From positions 156,358 through 220,357 of the forward strand of contig CACYVN010000007.1 of NCBI GenBank assembly GCA_902777855.1: a stretch of DNA of 64,000 nucleotides, in the 5' to 3' direction. The notes under the pieces were generated by a model. The model had not been told where the DNA came from, ran no database searches, and saw nothing but the letters and a program-made list of their open reading frames with translations. Both the position numbers and the translations under genes were made by a program. Below, in pieces: positions 43,340-53,153 of the stretch (position 1 is the first letter of the stretch; each line of letters begins with the position of its first letter). This DNA is from an uncultured bacterium. GTDB lineage: Bacteria > Cyanobacteriota > Vampirovibrionia > Gastranaerophilales > Gastranaerophilaceae.

Positions 43340-45433
43340 TTATTGTCTATTTTTATGTGTTGTATAAATGTAAGAAACCAACATGAGTATCAGGCCTAAA
43401 GCAAGAAATGCTATAAGTTTAAATATTGCTTCAACGTGAGCCAGATCGTAAATAAATATTCTTAAAATTGAAAGAATAATCAGTGCAATACCAGTATTAA
43501 TAAGATATTTTCTGTTTCTTAATATTCCTGCAATAGTTGTTATGCCTGAATACAAAACCCAAGAAAGAGAAATAACGTATTCCATTTTTGGATTTTGTTG
43601 ATAAATTTGGTTACTTTCGCTGTGGCATATTAAAAATCCCAAAACTATTCCGATGTATTTATAAATTTCTGTTTTATCCCATTTCGCAAATATAAAGCAA
43701 GTTGCAATTGCAAGAGCAAATGCTGCTACTTTCATATTGAAAAATACAATGTAAGAACCGTAATAGAAATATGAACAAATCAGTAATGCAAATAAAGCTA
43801 TTCCGAAAATTATAAGACCGGCAATATTAAACAGTTGGGAATTATTTGTCTTCCCGAGTCTTTTTGAATTAAGTGCATAGGTAAATCCGACTATGATATT
43901 TACCATATTGCGGTTAAATTCAAGTAATTCATTATCTTTAATTGCTTTTGATAATATTGAATTAATTTCGCCCGTAAGATATACATACCCCAGAGATAAG
44001 CCGCTAAACAACAATAAATTGTGCATTTTGGGCTCATCTTTTTTGAAAATAAATGACGAAGTTATAATTGATAAAACAGGAAATGCAAATAAAAGCGTTC
44101 TGATGTTAAATATCGGATTATAGACGGTTACAAGGCAATTATTACCTCCGTATTTTGCACATAATGTTGCAATGATTGCGGTTGTATAATACCAGATTAT
44201 TCCGCCTTTTAAATGTTTTGCATCAAATTTTTGTACAATACAGGTCAGAAGCAGACCTGAAACTGACCATGCGATAGCACTTTGGAATGTATTTAAAAGA
44301 AAGAATATAACAAGCCAAATATTTACAATAGCAGAATATTCATAAAATCTGTATAATTTATTGCCGAGTTTTCTTGAATAATATGAAAGTCCGAGATATA
44401 ACAATGCTGCAACTCCAAGCAATATCCCGAGTTTATTGTATGCATCCTGGAATATTATTGTAGAGAACAATGTCAAAACACCGTAATTTATATAACATGT
44501 TGTATGGTCAATTCCGTTTTCTTTATCTCTTAAAACGTCATAAATTACATACATACCCCACAAAATAATCGGAAATACGATGCTGATATTTTTATCAAAG
44601 TAATATGCCAAAAAGAACATCATTGAGATAAACAGGTTTGCAATATTTACCCAGTTTACTTTTGTATGTTTCAATGTAAAAGCAATTGAAATCATATTTA
44701 TAAACAGCATATAAGAAAGAATCGCATTTACCCCTGTTTTTGCGCAGAACGGTGTTAAATATGCTCCGATTAAACCTATAATAAGCATTGACAGAGTTTT
44801 CATTCTGTCTGACAGAATGTACGTTGTAATTACAAGTACAGATCCGATTATAATTACTGCCGGGGTATTAAGGAAATCAAATATTGTATAGGCACAGAAC
44901 GTTGTAATAAACAAATCCGCAAACCCTGTTCCTAACATTACTTCGGCATAATTTTTGAGATTTTCTTTTTTGTGCAGATAAAATCCTCCGCCGATAAGTC
45001 CTGCTCCTGCCAAATATGCAAATATGACTTTCATTAGCGGAGTAATTACAATATATGGTGATACTAATTTAATAAATATGATTAATGCAACGATAATTGC
45101 AATTGCGCCAATTTTGTTGAAAATATTTCCAAGCAGAGCCTTTTGTAAATCAAAACTTTCAGAATTCTTTGTTTTATCTGCAATATAATGGTCATAATTT
45201 GTCTGAAGTTCTTGTTTTTGTTCGGGGGGTTCAGCATTATGAATTTCCGGTAATGGTGTCGGTTGCGGAGTTGGTTCCGGAGTAATTTCTTCATGATAAG
45301 CAGTCGGTTGATTTTCTTTTTCATCAAAAACAACTTTTTTAATCTTATCAATTCTGAAAGACAAAGAATTGATTTTATCATGTAGTATTGCTACCCATAC
45401 AATCAGGCATACGCATATCATGTAAGAAATCAT
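43340..45433 (-). CDS. DUF2339-type polytopic membrane protein
   Basis: The 697 residues begin with a short hydrophobic helix and a Pro/Glu/Gln-rich linker (about 40-85). About twenty membrane helices follow, with frequent TM pairs, a pattern of DUF2339 proteins (SFDLQKALLGNIFNKIGAIAI before the first helix of the block is typical). Function unknown. It lies within an envelope gene run (MCE protein, lpxK), which hints at an envelope role. Confidence 0.75.
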   Translation of the reverse strand: MISYMICVCLIVWVAILHDKINSLSFRIDKIKKVVFDEKENQPTAYHEEITPEPTPQPTPLPEIHNAEPPEQKQELQTNYDHYIADKTKNSESFDLQKALLGNIFNKIGAIAIIVALIIFIKLVSPYIVITPLMKVIFAYLAGAGLIGGGFYLHKKENLKNYAEVMLGTGFADLFITTFCAYTIFDFLNTPAVIIIGSVLVITTYILSDRMKTLSMLIIGLIGAYLTPFCAKTGVNAILSYMLFINMISIAFTLKHTKVNWVNIANLFISMMFFLAYYFDKNISIVFPIILWGMYVIYDVLRDKENGIDHTTCYINYGVLTLFSTIIFQDAYNKLGILLGVAALLYLGLSYYSRKLGNKLYRFYEYSAIVNIWLVIFFLLNTFQSAIAWSVSGLLLTCIVQKFDAKHLKGGIIWYYTTAIIATLCAKYGGNNCLVTVYNPIFNIRTLLFAFPVLSIITSSFIFKKDEPKMHNLLLFSGLSLGYVYLTGEINSILSKAIKDNELLEFNRNMVNIIVGFTYALNSKRLGKTNNSQLFNIAGLIIFGIALFALLICSYFYYGSYIVFFNMKVAAFALAIATCFIFAKWDKTEIYKYIGIVLGFLICHSESNQIYQQNPKMEYVISLSWVLYSGITTIAGILRNRKYLINTGIALIILSILRIFIYDLAHVEAIFKLIAFLALGLILMLVSYIYTTHKNRQ

Positions 45434-45468
45434 AATAACCCTCCAAACTTATGAGGTTATTATATCAC

Positions 45469-46098
45469 TTAGAGTGCTTTATCGCAATATTTTTCAATCG
45501 GGCACTTGCTGCAAAGCGGTTTAATCGGTTTGCAAATATTTTGTCCGTGCGTGACAAGAAGTGAATTTATAGGTATCCAGTATTTTTGCGGTAATTTTTC
45601 TCTGAGTGTATATTCTGTTTCTTCAGGATTTTTTGTTTTTAAGTAGCCCAATCGGTTAAAAATTCGGTGCACATGAACATCAACACATATTGCGGGTTTA
45701 TTAAATCCCTCAGACAATACGAGATTAGCGGTTTTTCTGCCAACTCCTCTTAATTCGCAGAGTTTGTCTATATCGCAGGGGACTTTCCCTCTGTATTTTT
45801 CAACAAGAATTTTAGAAAGTTCAATAATTTGTCCTGCTTTGTTTTTATAAAATCCGACAGGATAAATTGCTTTTTCAAGTTCTTCTTGCTTTACTGCCAT
45901 CATTTCTTGTGGAGTTTTTGCAAGTTTCAACATTCTCAATGTCGCAGGATAAGTTGTTTTGTCATTCGTTCTCAAACTAAGAATGCAGGCAATAAGGACG
46001 ATGTATGGATCTTTAAATGAGTCCATGAGTTTCACAAATTCACTTTGAGGTTGTTTTGCTTTTTCTAAAGTTGTAACGACCTTATCAATATCAACCAT
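45469..46098 (-). CDS. nth: Endonuclease III
   Basis: A base-excision repair glycosylase/AP lyase for oxidised pyrimidines. The helix-hairpin-helix LCELRGVGRKTANLVL carries the catalytic Lys, followed by the catalytic Asp in VDVHVHRIFNRLG. The C-terminal [4Fe-4S] cluster motif C-x6-C-x2-C-x5-C is complete (CKPIKPLCSKCPIEKYC). Length 209 is normal. It overlaps lpxK by one base. Confidence 0.96.
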   Translation of the reverse strand: MVDIDKVVTTLEKAKQPQSEFVKLMDSFKDPYIVLIACILSLRTNDKTTYPATLRMLKLAKTPQEMMAVKQEELEKAIYPVGFYKNKAGQIIELSKILVEKYRGKVPCDIDKLCELRGVGRKTANLVLSEGFNKPAICVDVHVHRIFNRLGYLKTKNPEETEYTLREKLPQKYWIPINSLLVTHGQNICKPIKPLCSKCPIEKYCDKAL

Positions 46099-47117
46099 TA
46101 TTTTAAAAGCTCCTCAACATCTATTTCTGTTTTGAGTTTGAGGGCAAAAATATTATCCATATCAAACCGTTCAAGTTTAACGGCATCTTTTTCTGTTGTA
46201 ATTATGTTTCCTGAAATATCAATAATATCTGACGGTTTATACTGATGGTGATCATCAAAAGTAATATTTTTTATAATGTTAAAATTGCCTAAAAAATGAA
46301 AAAATTGCTGAGGCTGACCTATAGCGCAAATAGCTGTCGCATCCATCCCCTCCATAAGTCTTTGACCTGTTTTGATGTTATAAACATAATCAGGTTCTGT
46401 ATAACAAACTTGTGTCGGGAGTTTTAGTCTTTTATGCATAATTTTTGCAACTTTTTTCGCAAGTTCGTGCTTTGTGCTTTTACTTACGATTATCATTTTA
46501 TCGATGCGGTCAAGTGCTTCGGCTCCTTCTCTTAATGGCCCTGCAGGAAGCAAATTTTCGTTGCCGAAACCTTTAATACTGTCCATAAGTACAAGGTCTA
46601 AATCTCTGTGAAGCTTTCTGTGCTGAAATCCGTCATCAAGAATAATTATTTCTGCACCGTATTTATCAACGGCAAATTTTGATGCCATATATCGGCTTTT
46701 ACAGGTGAATACCATGCATCCCGGAGTATTTTGGGCAAGCCATAGCGGTTCATCTCCGCAATCATGTGCCTCAAAAAAAATATTTTTTCCGTCGGAAATC
46801 ATATTTATATTTTTATTATCTAATTTCCCGCCATATCCTCTTGAAACAATTGCAACTTTTTTGTTCTTATTAATAAAGTACTTTGCAATTTCTGAAACAA
46901 CCGGAGTTTTGCCTACTCCGCCTGTTGTCATATTCCCTACAGAGATTACAAACGCATTAACCTTTTTGGGGCGAATGATTTTTTTATCATACATAAAGTT
47001 TTTGAAATGTGCGCCCAGTCCGTAAAAATATGAACAGAACTTCAAAATTTCAAATAACATCCCCTTAGGCTCTTTTGTATAGTGTAATTTTGTAATTTTA
47101 GTTTTTATATTTAGCAT
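46098..47117 (-). CDS. lpxK: Tetraacyldisaccharide 4'-kinase
   Basis: It phosphorylates the lipid A disaccharide at the inner membrane. The Walker-type P-loop VGNMTTGGVGKTPVV and the following SRGYGG motif are characteristic, as is LDDGFQHRKLHRDLDLVLMD. The hydrophobic N-terminal helix fits the membrane anchor. Length 339 is normal. It proves a lipid A pathway and hence a diderm envelope. It is one base downstream of the MCE gene and overlaps nth. Confidence 0.95.
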   Translation of the reverse strand: MLNIKTKITKLHYTKEPKGMLFEILKFCSYFYGLGAHFKNFMYDKKIIRPKKVNAFVISVGNMTTGGVGKTPVVSEIAKYFINKNKKVAIVSRGYGGKLDNKNINMISDGKNIFFEAHDCGDEPLWLAQNTPGCMVFTCKSRYMASKFAVDKYGAEIIILDDGFQHRKLHRDLDLVLMDSIKGFGNENLLPAGPLREGAEALDRIDKMIIVSKSTKHELAKKVAKIMHKRLKLPTQVCYTEPDYVYNIKTGQRLMEGMDATAICAIGQPQQFFHFLGNFNIIKNITFDDHHQYKPSDIIDISGNIITTEKDAVKLERFDMDNIFALKLKTEIDVEELLK

Positions 47118-47118
47118 T

Positions 47119-48486
47119 TTAGAATAATAACCTGAATAATAAGAATCTTTTGTTTAGTTTTTCAGAGAATTTCTTTAAGTTTTCGGTTATGCATACAGTG
47201 TCATCAATGATAATTTTCAAATCGGATACTTGCTGTTTGTTATTCGGGTCAACAGCGTTAACTGTTTCAAGTGCAATTGACATTTGGGACATTGCGCTAT
47301 TAATATTTGTAATTGCAGATGTCAGTTCGGATTTAAGTTTACCGTCACTTGTCATAGCATTTACACTTTCACTGATTTGAGCAAGATTGCTTGTAATGAT
47401 TTTGATATTTCTGCCTGTTTCTTCTGCATCAGCGGCATCCATAATTTTGTTTAAATTCTTGGACAATTTCCCGACTGAATCTGCTGCAGAAACAACTGTT
47501 GATTTGAATTTCGGATCTCCGATGAGATTGTTTATATTAGCAGAAAGTTTTGAAAAATCATTTGTTGCCTGTTGAGTCATATCAAGAAGTTTGTTTATAT
47601 CTTCTCTTGAAGAATCAAGTAAATTGTCTATTTTATCCAAAGTCAGTGAAGATCTTGTACTCAATTGGTTCATGTTTGCAATTGTATTTTTCAAATCTTC
47701 AATTACTCTGTCTGTCAGTATATCATTAAGCTTTTTGTTAGTTTCTGTTAAAGATTCTGCTGCTTTGTACTGCCAATCCATGAAGTCTGATAATCTCATA
47801 GGTTCGAGAATTGTATAAGGTGATTCTTGTTTAGGATAAAGCAATGGAGTTTCGTCCAATGCAACAAGTCTTAATTTATAAGTATTTTTATCTTTTTCCG
47901 CACTTCCTCTTAAAAATTCAGGAGGTACAAGCCCCGGCATATTAATAAAATAGTCTATTTTATATGCATAAGGGGTTGAAATGTTGTTTTTGTAATTGTA
48001 TGGAAGTGAGTCTTTCGGTAAAACTTCGACGCTTTTTATAACTCCGACATCATAATATTTCCCGCTCAGTTTCATTTGAACTTTGTCGTTTTTATAAAGC
48101 AAATCTTTTTTTGTCATAGGAATATATATTGTTTTCGTCTTAGGCGGAGTAATTTCTAAAAATAATTCCCCGATAATTCCGGATTGCTGGATAGAAAAAG
48201 ATGATGCTTTCGGAATATCAACACCGGGATTTGTTATAACGAATTTAACTTTTACAAAACTGTTTTCGTCTTTAACGACAGGGGTAATTTCTTCAACCTG
48301 TCCGACTTTAAGCCCCATCATCTGAACGCCTGCACCGGCTCTTAAACCGTTAACATCTTTGAACTGAACCTCAATTCTTTCAGCGGATGAAAATGCCCGC
48401 CCTTTTACTTTCAGTACTGTACCGACAAGCAAACAAAGTGCAATTATTGTAAGTAAACCTACCTTAAATGATGAGGAAAATTTCAT
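47119..48486 (-). CDS. MCE/MlaD-family lipid transport protein
   Basis: A single N-terminal membrane anchor (about 7-25) is followed by one MCE domain (about 38-120, with RIEVQFKDVNGLRAGAGVQMMGLKVGQVEEI) and then a long helical region (about 260-450) full of Asn/Ser and leucine heptads. MlaD-type proteins form hexameric rings that carry phospholipids between the membranes. The matching ATPase and permease genes are not here. The helical C-terminus is like that of cyanobacterial and plant TGD2-type proteins, which are also long. Confidence 0.88.
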   Translation of the reverse strand: MKFSSSFKVGLLTIIALCLLVGTVLKVKGRAFSSAERIEVQFKDVNGLRAGAGVQMMGLKVGQVEEITPVVKDENSFVKVKFVITNPGVDIPKASSFSIQQSGIIGELFLEITPPKTKTIYIPMTKKDLLYKNDKVQMKLSGKYYDVGVIKSVEVLPKDSLPYNYKNNISTPYAYKIDYFINMPGLVPPEFLRGSAEKDKNTYKLRLVALDETPLLYPKQESPYTILEPMRLSDFMDWQYKAAESLTETNKKLNDILTDRVIEDLKNTIANMNQLSTRSSLTLDKIDNLLDSSREDINKLLDMTQQATNDFSKLSANINNLIGDPKFKSTVVSAADSVGKLSKNLNKIMDAADAEETGRNIKIITSNLAQISESVNAMTSDGKLKSELTSAITNINSAMSQMSIALETVNAVDPNNKQQVSDLKIIIDDTVCITENLKKFSEKLNKRFLLFRLLF

Positions 48487-48731
48487 TGTAAACCTTTCAA
48501 ATAATTTTATTCAAATATATATTATCAAAAAAGTATCATTTCTGTAAAGATTTTTGAATAAAACAAATGTTTAAAACCGCAAAAAATCGTACAAACAGTT
48601 GATTTTTACAGATTTGTATACATAAAACTTAATATATGGTCTATAATCGTTATAGGCTGTGTTGACTTTTGAAAAAAAATTATTAAAAAGTCGACAGGTA
48701 GAAAAATAAAAATCAGAAAGAGGTAGTTAAT
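48487..48731. promoter_or_regulatory. Divergent intergenic region, probable promoters
   Basis: A 245-base AT-rich gap between the MCE gene (-) and the plus-strand unit beginning at 48732. It contains CTATAATCGTTATAG (48641-48655), which has a -10-like TATAAT on the plus strand and a near-symmetrical counterpart on the minus strand, and AAAGAGG before the start at 48732. No good -35 box at standard spacing was found. Confidence 0.35.
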
Positions 48732-49799
48732 ATGGGCATGGCAGCATCTCAGGCAAGATGGATTTCACTTGCGGCAAGAAAAACTAATGTCGAATATGAA
48801 GGTCAGCAAATAAATCAGGCAAGAACGGCATTGGCGAACCAAAGTTCTGAACTTTGGAACAGATTATATAAGATGGATGTTCCTGTGCCTCCAAGTACAA
48901 CTGATTTTACCAAAACAAAATATACGTTTGATATTGGTGACAGTACAAAAACTATTACAGATATTCAGGCAGCGGATTACACCGATCCTGATGATGGTAT
49001 TCATTATAATTCCTATGTTACATATACATCAGATGTAATTCAGTACCAGGGTATAAGGATTACAAATTCAAATCCTCAAGTTCAACATGTTACGGATCCG
49101 CCTGAGGGGGTACAACCATACTATATGGTAGGAACAAGAAAACTAACATGCTTAAAAGACTGTGATCCTAAAAGTGATGACTGGACAACATATATGGTTG
49201 CGTTGGAACAAATTGCTGAAGACTGGCCTGATAGTACAGTAGGTAAAAAATGGACAGAAATTAACCCTACCCCCGGAACTCGTTCAGATAATCCCGAAGA
49301 TTACGTAAATTTGTTTTTCTGGAAAGACGGACAAAAAGAAGTAAATTTCGTTTTGGATGGAGATTCAAGTACTTATGATACGCTTGAATACTGTATTGCT
49401 CATCCGGATGAAGCACTGCATTCATATTATGCGGATAATCAAAAAGTACAACAAACATTATCAAAATATGCCGTTGTTGAATATGATACAAGCGGTCGTG
49501 CAACTACAATTCAGCTTGAAAAATCGAGTGCTGTGTATGATTTAACAACATCAACAGTAACTGATGATGATGCATATGCGGATGCAATGAATCAGTATTA
49601 TTACAATAAACAACAATACGAGAAAAAAGTTCAGGATATTAACGCAAAAACTGAACAAATACAAACTGAGGATAGAACGCTTGAACTTCGTCTGAAACAA
49701 CTTGATACGGAACAAAATGCACTTCAGACAGAAATGGATGCTGTTCACAAGGTTATCTCTAAAAATATTGAAAGTACATTCAAAACATTTGAAAGTTAG
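48732..49799 (+). CDS. Conserved protein of unknown function with coiled-coil end
   Basis: The N-terminal 50 residues (MGMAASQARWISLAARKTNV, then helix EYEGQQINQARTALANQ) form an amphipathic helical start. A middle beta-rich region about 60-280 follows, and the last 65 residues are a coiled coil (KVQDINAKTEQIQTEDRTLE, then LDTEQNALQTEMDA). There is no signal peptide. I recall similar N-termini in other proteins of gut melainabacteria, as a multicopy family, but cannot check this. A good AGAGG site precedes the ATG. The next gene lies 54 bases further on and may be a partner. Confidence 0.6.
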   Translation: MGMAASQARWISLAARKTNVEYEGQQINQARTALANQSSELWNRLYKMDVPVPPSTTDFTKTKYTFDIGDSTKTITDIQAADYTDPDDGIHYNSYVTYTSDVIQYQGIRITNSNPQVQHVTDPPEGVQPYYMVGTRKLTCLKDCDPKSDDWTTYMVALEQIAEDWPDSTVGKKWTEINPTPGTRSDNPEDYVNLFFWKDGQKEVNFVLDGDSSTYDTLEYCIAHPDEALHSYYADNQKVQQTLSKYAVVEYDTSGRATTIQLEKSSAVYDLTTSTVTDDDAYADAMNQYYYNKQQYEKKVQDINAKTEQIQTEDRTLELRLKQLDTEQNALQTEMDAVHKVISKNIESTFKTFES

Positions 49800-49816
49800 A
49801 ATAATTAAGGTTATTT

Positions 49817-49830
49817 GGCATAGTTATGCC
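49817..49830. repeat. Small palindrome GGCAT-AGTT-ATGCC
   Basis: A 5-bp stem in the 54-base gap before the next gene. The right part (ATGCCGCTAAGA) resembles the REP-like copy at 52316-52338 (ATGCCGCCAAGA), so it may be a degraded member. Confidence 0.4.
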
Positions 49831-49853
49831 GCTAAGATAAAAAGAGGTTTTAT

Positions 49854-50681
49854 ATGTCGTACAGATATGATAGCGAATTAGTTATAGCAAACAGATTAAG
49901 CAGCGCAAGCGGGGACGCAAAAGCAGTCCTTTGGGAAACTTATGACAGGTTAAGAGATTTAACCGTATCCGGAAGCGGTACCGGAACAGGTTTTGAGTCT
50001 TGCGGTAATCTCATTTATAATATGGCAAGTTTGCTTGCGCCGTCATCGTTTGCTACCGTTTTTGGTGGCACTGAAACAATGAATGTTCCGGGGACTTCAT
50101 ATTATTCAAAAAGCAATACCGGTACGGCTTACGGGGTTGATTCCTTGTATAATTATACAGGCTTTCCAAGTGGTGCGGCATCAATTTCTTCAATATACGG
50201 ACTTGCAACAGGCGGTGCTTCAAGCATATTAAATGGCTGGGGCAGTAGCGGATATTCAACAAGCGGAACAGCGACAGGTTATGCTTCGAATGTTGCAAAT
50301 ATTGCGGATATTTCAAGTGCAGCTGCTTACGGCATAGGTACAGGCAGTGGCTTAGGCCGAATTTCATCAAACGTTGTCATGCCTGTTGCAAGTACAATTT
50401 CCGGATTTGGAGGCTTGTTAACGGCTATTTCGCCTTATTTAGGTGTTTATGGTGCAGGTACAACAGTTTTGGGTAACCTGATGCAGGGTACGACATCTGC
50501 TGCTTTGGCGGCATATCAAAATATTACTGGTAATATTACCGCAAATGCAGATGTTATTTTATCAACAAAAGTCAGAAACATTGAAACAGTTTGCAAAATG
50601 CTTGATACTCAGGGTGATATTGTCAAGAAAATGCTTAAAGAAAGCATGGAAAGCTCGAAAAACGCTCTGCAGAATTTGTAA
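49854..50681 (+). CDS. Gly/Ser/Ala-rich protein of unknown function
   Basis: 275 residues. The start (YRYDSELVIANRLSSASGDA, then VLWETYDRLRDL) is helical and so is the end (NIETVCKMLDTQGDIVKKML). The 180 residues between are low-complexity, rich in Gly, Ser, Thr, Ala and Tyr. No signal peptide. The shape, helical ends around a flexible middle, is reminiscent of secreted filament or WXG-like proteins, but no motif proves it. A site AAAGAGG precedes the ATG. Confidence 0.55.
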   Translation: MSYRYDSELVIANRLSSASGDAKAVLWETYDRLRDLTVSGSGTGTGFESCGNLIYNMASLLAPSSFATVFGGTETMNVPGTSYYSKSNTGTAYGVDSLYNYTGFPSGAASISSIYGLATGGASSILNGWGSSGYSTSGTATGYASNVANIADISSAAAYGIGTGSGLGRISSNVVMPVASTISGFGGLLTAISPYLGVYGAGTTVLGNLMQGTTSAALAAYQNITGNITANADVILSTKVRNIETVCKMLDTQGDIVKKMLKESMESSKNALQNL

Positions 50682-50725
50682 TTAAAAAATCGACATCAAT
50701 TTTATTTTGTGCTAATATCTGTGAT

Positions 50726-51307
50726 ATGAATTTCCAGCAATTGTCAAAGAAAAAAAGATTGTATCTTATGATTGCGCTTGCTCTTATCGGGATATTACTA
50801 TGGGCATTTGTAACAGCAAAAGTAATTACGCATGACTTTAAACGTCATATGGTCGGAAATCTGCAGGTTCAGCAGGAAGCAATCGTAAAAGGGGTAATTC
50901 TTACAGAAACAAAAAACGACCAGAAATACTGGGAAGTATATGGTGATACCGGTCATTGGAACGGAGAAAACGGCGTTGCTCAGCTTGACGGTGTTCTGGC
51001 AAATTTCTATAAAGACAATAAAGTCACAATGAGTTTAAAATCTTCCAAAGGGACTTATAATTCGGAATCAAAAGTCATTACTCTTTATGAGGATACATTT
51101 ATTGCAATTGAGGGAGGGATTACTCTTAATGCAGATAAATTAACTTACATAAGTTCAAGCGAACCGATTGTTGCAGAAGGGCATATAAAAGTAAGGAAAG
51201 ATAATTCGCTTATTTCTACGGCGGATAAGATAGTAATCAGCCCGAACTATGAAGATTTTAAGATTATCGGACACACGGTTTCAAAAGTATATGAGGATAA
51301 AAAATAG
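50726..51307 (+). CDS. lptC: LptC-like LPS transport protein
   Basis: A single N-terminal membrane anchor (about 14-33) is followed by a periplasmic beta-jellyroll with the LptC pattern (YWEVYGDTGHWNGENGVAQL, FYKDNKVTMSLKSSKGTYNS, then KVITLYEDTFIAIEGGITL). LptC links the LptBFG extractor to LptA and passes LPS across the periplasm. 193 residues is normal. The next gene, lptA-like, begins after 1 base, the usual arrangement. Confidence 0.85.
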   Translation: MNFQQLSKKKRLYLMIALALIGILLWAFVTAKVITHDFKRHMVGNLQVQQEAIVKGVILTETKNDQKYWEVYGDTGHWNGENGVAQLDGVLANFYKDNKVTMSLKSSKGTYNSESKVITLYEDTFIAIEGGITLNADKLTYISSSEPIVAEGHIKVRKDNSLISTADKIVISPNYEDFKIIGHTVSKVYEDKK

Positions 51308-51308
51308 T

Positions 51309-52280
51309 ATGAAAAAGATTTTATCATTTATTATCGGGATATTGTTAGTAACGGGGATTGCTGTTCAGGCTTCGGATTTGGTTATAGAATCAAAAAGTCA
51401 GTCTTATACTGAGGAAGAAAGTAAAATTAAGTTTAATGGTGATGTAAAGGTTACTATTGATGATTTAAAAGTTGTAGGTGATAAAGCTGATGTGAATGTA
51501 ATAAATGGTCAAAAGCTGGATACTGCAACATTTTATGATAAACCTTATGCTTTTGAAATAAAGAAAAATAAAAAAAGAGAAGTTAAAGCAAATATTTTAA
51601 AAGTTTCGCTTATAACAAAGATTATAAGAGCGGAAGGGGACACGCAGTCTGTTGTTTTTGACGGGAAAACTCCGGTTGTTGTAATAAATGCAGATGTACA
51701 GGAATATAACACCAAAACGGGTGTTATGACTGCAAGCGGTACTGTTACGATGCTTTATAAGGATTTGGAATCATATTCAAATTCGGCAGAAATCACAACC
51801 GATAAAAACGGAGATTTGAAAAGGCTTGTTTTAATCGGGAATGCAAGGGTGAAACAGGATAATAACGAAACACTTGCAGACAGGCTCGTATATGATGCAT
51901 CAACCGATAGTATTACAGCAACAGGTAATACAACTTCTACAGTATTCACTGATGACGGGACAAAGATGGTTCTGAAATCGGGATACCAGCAATATAACCA
52001 AAAACGCGGGGTATTTAACGCAAGCAACAATGTAAGAATTTGGTACGAAGATTATTATGCTGCAGGTCCTAAAGTCACTCTTTATCCCGGTGCAAACGGT
52101 AAACCGAATGAAGCAACATTTATTGGTCGTTCAAGTATAACTCAGGGAGTCAGAACAATTTATGCCGACAGAATTAAAATGACTATGAAACCAAAAACCT
52201 TTGATGCCACAGGAAATACAAGAACAGTCATTAAAAATATCGGTTCAAATAACGACGATAATGTAACTTTAGGGTTATAA
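51309..52280 (+). CDS. lptA: LptA/OstA-like periplasmic LPS-bridge protein
   Basis: A signal peptide (MKKILSFIIGILLVTGIAVQA) precedes two or more OstA-type beta segments (IESKSQSYTEEESKIKFNGD at about 25-45; YNTKTGVMTASGTVTMLYKD near 140-160; NQKRGVFNASNNVRIWYED near 230-250). LptA makes a periplasmic bridge for LPS between LptC and LptD. At 323 residues it is about twice the E. coli LptA, with what looks like two jellyroll-like halves, as in cyanobacterial-type proteins. An upstream in-frame start at 51249 would overlap lptC by 59 bases and is less likely. Confidence 0.82.
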   Translation: MKKILSFIIGILLVTGIAVQASDLVIESKSQSYTEEESKIKFNGDVKVTIDDLKVVGDKADVNVINGQKLDTATFYDKPYAFEIKKNKKREVKANILKVSLITKIIRAEGDTQSVVFDGKTPVVVINADVQEYNTKTGVMTASGTVTMLYKDLESYSNSAEITTDKNGDLKRLVLIGNARVKQDNNETLADRLVYDASTDSITATGNTTSTVFTDDGTKMVLKSGYQQYNQKRGVFNASNNVRIWYEDYYAAGPKVTLYPGANGKPNEATFIGRSSITQGVRTIYADRIKMTMKPKTFDATGNTRTVIKNIGSNNDDNVTLGL

Positions 52281-52313
52281 TAATATTTATACCATCTTCC
52301 TATGGGAGAGTTA

Positions 52314-52338
52314 GCAGGTCGGCGTTGCTATGCCGCCA
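52314..52338 (+). repeat. REP-like palindrome before a TPR gene
   Basis: GCAGGTCGGCGTTGCTATGC and the following CGCC form a short hairpin (GGCGT/ATGCC). It belongs to the same family as 54253-54277 and 61346-61371 and lies 15 bases before the start codon at 52353. Confidence 0.65.
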
Positions 52339-52352
52339 AGAGAAGTGAAATT

Positions 52353-53108
52353 ATGGAAAAAATAGATAAAGCGATAGAATGTTTTAAAAATAAAGACTGG
52401 AACGGAGCAATTGATTTATTCACTTCTGTTCTTGAAACTGATACAACAAATGCCGAAGTTTATAATAATTTAGGTTTATGCTATGCAAACTTAGGTAACG
52501 ATGAAAAAGCCGAGAAAAATTATTTAAGAAGTATTGAATTAAATTCAAGAATTCCGCAGACTTATATAAATCTTGTGGATATTTATTACAGACAACAAAG
52601 ATATGCAGAAGGTATAAACATATTGTCTTATGCAATTGAAAATCTGCCGGATGATTTGGTGTTCAGACACTATCTTGCAAGGTTTTATATGGAAGATGCC
52701 AAGAGAGATTTGGCAATAGACGAGCTTGAGTATATTTTAGACAAACAGCCTGATAATTACGATGCTTATTACGATTTGGGCAGAGTTTATTTTGAGCTTG
52801 GAAACTATGACAGCGCAATTGAAAATTTTGAAAACATCCTTGAATACAAAGACGAAAACGAATGGATTTATTATTATTTGGGCGAAGCTTATCAGGCAAA
52901 TGATGAGATAGACAAGGCTTTGTCAAACTTTTTGAAAGCTATTGCAAGGAACAATAAACTTGCAATAGCCTATAAAAAAGCGGCAATTTTGTATATGGCA
53001 AGAGGCGACAACGAGGATGCCGTTGAATACTTTGAAGACTATATGAATATGGATATTCCCGATGAAGAAAAAGAGAATATCAAAAAGATTATAGAAAGAA
53101 TAAAATAA
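52353..53108 (+). CDS. TPR-repeat protein
   Basis: 251 residues with about six tetratricopeptide repeats from the first residue (MEKIDKAIECFKNKDWNGAI onward), with regular Ala/Gly/Tyr/Leu positions. No signal peptide, so cytoplasmic. The ATG at 52353 follows AGAGAAG. A longer frame from 52302 would translate the REP-like repeat, which is unlikely. It lies between lptA and dprA on the same strand. The partner is unknown. Confidence 0.8.
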   Translation: MEKIDKAIECFKNKDWNGAIDLFTSVLETDTTNAEVYNNLGLCYANLGNDEKAEKNYLRSIELNSRIPQTYINLVDIYYRQQRYAEGINILSYAIENLPDDLVFRHYLARFYMEDAKRDLAIDELEYILDKQPDNYDAYYDLGRVYFELGNYDSAIENFENILEYKDENEWIYYYLGEAYQANDEIDKALSNFLKAIARNNKLAIAYKKAAILYMARGDNEDAVEYFEDYMNMDIPDEEKENIKKIIERIK

Positions 53109-53114
53109 ATTTTT

Positions 53115-53138
53115 CCCTCGCCCCGTTGGGGAGAGGGG
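53115..53138. repeat. GC-rich palindrome before dprA
   Basis: CCCTC-G-CCCC and GGGG-A-GAGGG pair around a 3-nt loop. This word family is a common intergenic repeat (related to the element at 15875). It ends 16 bases before the TTG start of dprA. Confidence 0.7.
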
Positions 53139-53153
53139 CAGGGGTTAGAGGCA

